Source: Straminergon stramineum
Lineage: Eukaryota; Streptophyta; Bryopsida; Hypnales; Calliergonaceae
Reading direction: 5' to 3'
Length of the DNA stretch: 64,000 nucleotides
Assembly: GCA_963920665.1 (NCBI GenBank)
Contig: OY987263.1
Coordinates: 43,063,218-43,127,217 of the forward strand
Of this stretch, positions 61,790 through 64,000 are shown in pieces (position 1 is the stretch's first letter; each line of letters begins with the position of its first letter). Under the pieces are notes generated by a model that was not told the origin of the DNA, ran no database searches, and was given only the letters and a program-made list of their open reading frames with translations. The position numbers and the translations under genes are program-made.

Positions 61790-64000
61790 ACCAAGGGCAG
61801 ATTCGTGGATCATGGAAGGGGATATGAACATTGTCAAGCAAGAGTAGCTATCATGGGATTCTCTTACGCTCAGCCTAGGCCTGGGTGATGAAGTACTGTA
61901 CATTCCGAGGAGTTTGAAGTAAGGGATTCTCTGCCCTTCTCATGGAACAAGAAACAACAAAACCGCCCCCAGCGATTTGCCGAACTGGATCGATTCTACA
62001 TAAGCAACTGGGAACGAGATAGAGGAGGTAATACTCAAATTCTGAACGATTGCAACACTGGGTCTTACCACATACCGATTAGCCCACAGGTTTGCTAGAG
62101 GACCAAGAACATGGACGAAGATCGCCAGTTTCAATTTAACACTTCCTACCTTGAAGATCCTACAATGCTCAAGAATCTCAAATCCATGTGGTCATCAATC
62201 CCGAGACCAGGACTCAAAAGTGGAGAATGGTCTCTGTAGACAGCATCAACCCTCGAAAGGATGAGAACCCCAATGCCAAGAAATTGGTACCCTGAGGGCC
62301 CGCAAAAAACGAGCTAAAGTTGCATAGGTGAAAGCAAGCCTTTGATAAGAAGAAAGGCTCATTCAACATTTGCTAGACTGACAACACCTCCTTGCTCAAA
62401 GCTCACTCCAAGGCTACTCAAGAACTCACTGAAATTGATGTAAAAGCTAGAGGCAAAATCGGCAGCGATCAGATCTTCATTTCGCTGGTCACGGATAGAT
62501 GGCAGGGAAAAAAAAGGAGATTCTTCTCGGCTCTAAGAAGGTCAAATCCGCACCATCAATGCAAATGCTCAGAGGTGAGGATGATCGGGAGCACTCCACA
62601 ACTCCAAAAAATGGCTGCGCCGAAATCAGACTGAATTCTTAAAAGGAAGGAGCATTATTGACAATGTTTTCGTAGCAGTTGAAGCAATGGAGTACGTGGG
62701 AGATGGAATCCGAACAATCATTGGTGATTTTACTCCTCGACTTTGAAAAAGTGTTCAATTGGCTTCTATGATGGTTGGATTAAATGTTCGAGCACTGTAT
62801 GTGGACTCATGGTGCTCCGTTGGCTTCAATGGCCCGAGGAGCAAGTATTTCACGATCTGCTCGCCAAGGTTGCCCGATGGCCCCATTTCTCTACTTGTTT
62901 ATCGCAGATTGCTTGGGATATTTTCTGGCAAGCGATGACGGAGTTGAAGGTCTCTTCCTTCCGAATTCAAACCTCATGGTAACTCATTAGGAGTTTACGA
63001 ACAAAACGAATCTTTATCTTGCAAGGAGTCTTACCAACTTGAAGAAACGGAAGAGGTTCTCTCAATCTTTGTTATTGTAGCTGGTGCCCAAATCAACTGG
63101 TCCAAATCCCATGAAATGCAATCCGGTCCTCAGGAGATCCCATGTCTTTCCAATGGGGAGAAGACATGAACCTGAAATGGCTTCCTCCACGTTCTACAAC
63201 CCGACACCTGGAGTTCCAAGTGAGATTCAGAGCCACAGCAGAACAAAGATTAAAATTTTTTGAAGCACAAATTATCTTACTGGAGTAGAACGCATTTATC
63301 TCTCAGAAACCGCATCCTAATCGCCAACCCGGTATTGCTGGCATTGGTCTGGTACTTCGCATCCTGTTGATCCCCGCACCTGCGCTTAATCAACAATGAA
63401 AGTGACGTTCCTGATTCAAAATTGTGTCTGGTTTGGGGGAGAGTGGTGAACGTGCATGCTTCGTGAAAGCGCTGAATGGAACTCTCTGACAAAGCCGCAT
63501 TGCAATGGTAAAGTTTAAATTACTAGATCCTGAGTTGCAGATGCAAGCCTCTATGGAAAAATTGTTTTTCTGAAGATTGATGCCAAGGACAAAACCCTGG
63601 AGGCACCTCTTTCATTGCCGAATCAAAGCAATCAGCTCAAAGCGGGACGGCAGGTGGATTCCTAACATCCATTTCATGCTTTTCAGTCACCAAGAATGTC
63701 AAGGGGTGGGCAGCGTGGCGAGCGTGGCGTCAAATCAGGCACAAAATTCGGTTTGTCAACCTAGTCAACGTTGAATCAACGACTTGGTCATGGATCTTCT
63801 GGAATGTCGAGCTTTTCGACAAAGAGGGTAGAATGCATAAGTGATGCAACCTACTCTTTCGGCAGTCGAGAAAAGGCGTTTGAAGGAAATCTGGCACAAT
63901 TAAAGAGTAGAGAATGCCAAAGATCATCAGCACGTCATCAGTCACAAGGACACTGCTCTGCACATTGAGGAAATTAACGCTTCTGTCCCAGATCACGGTC
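61790..64000 (+). pseudogene. Decayed LINE retrotransposon (endonuclease and reverse transcriptase)
   Basis: Conserved pieces follow one another in correct order but in shifting frames with stops. The endonuclease remnant includes GDMNIV (about 61820) and FSWNKKQQN-RFAELDRFYISN (about 61937-62010). The linker reads FFSALRRS near 62525. The reverse-transcriptase part has KGRSIIDNVFVAVEAMEYV (62641-62700) and SARQGCPMAPFLYLFIADCL (about 62850-62915). After it come GAQINWSKS (about 63085) and WLPPRSTTRHLGFQ (about 63178-63220), with a KPWRHLF stretch at about 63595. Where the catalytic F-A-D-D box is expected (about 62993-63004) the frame reads FTNK, so the metal-binding pair is gone. The element runs to or beyond the end of the window. 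It is of the plant L1-like kind, with APE-type endonuclease; it is dead. Confidence 0.85.

Overview
This is a stretch of plant nuclear genome. Protein-coding exons are split by GT-AG introns, the gene families are specific to land plants (a plant RNA-dependent RNA polymerase, a PADRE/DUF4228 protein, a DUF688-type protein), and long AT-rich repeat-filled tracts separate small GC-richer gene islands. The species cannot be fixed from sequence alone. Moderate intron sizes, unsaturated codon GC and a Tc1-type DD34E element make me favour a non-flowering land plant (moss, liverwort, lycophyte or fern), but this is inference. Layout: 1-17 kb is AT-rich repeat DNA with a degenerate duplication, a CACTA-like element, two or more families of small TIR elements with TA target sites, a decayed GC-richer retroelement-like block (6.6-10.6 kb) and a pogo-like MITE. 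17.0-20.3 kb is a gene island with a minus-strand DUF688-type gene and a long 5' leader. 20.3-33 kb is repeat-rich: a whole but inactivated Tc1-like transposon (22236-24240), more MITEs, and a long foldback (about 28.55-30.17 kb) whose two ~0.7 kb arms could form a hairpin RNA. 33-46 kb is the main gene island: a minus-strand three-exon gene for a conserved uncharacterised 399-residue protein, arranged head-to-head about 4.3 kb from a plus-strand six-exon gene for a full-length RDR1-type RNA-dependent RNA polymerase. 46-53 kb is AT-rich repeats. 53-56.2 kb holds a two-exon PADRE-domain gene preceded by three degenerate tandem repeats. 56-60 kb is repeat DNA, 60.3 kb holds an 82-bp Stowaway-type MITE, and 61.8-64 kb is a decayed LINE retrotransposon running off the window. 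Functionally, the only well-understood gene is RDR1, which copies single-stranded RNA into double-stranded RNA for Dicer and so feeds small-RNA silencing of viruses and transposons. The same window carries several natural hairpin sources of dsRNA (the foldback and the short palindromic MITEs); any link between them is coincidence of position unless small-RNA data show otherwise. I saw no RNA gene, CRISPR array or bacterial-type system here, and I do not see a convincing new multi-gene system; the most unusual content is the inverted-repeat and MITE landscape.
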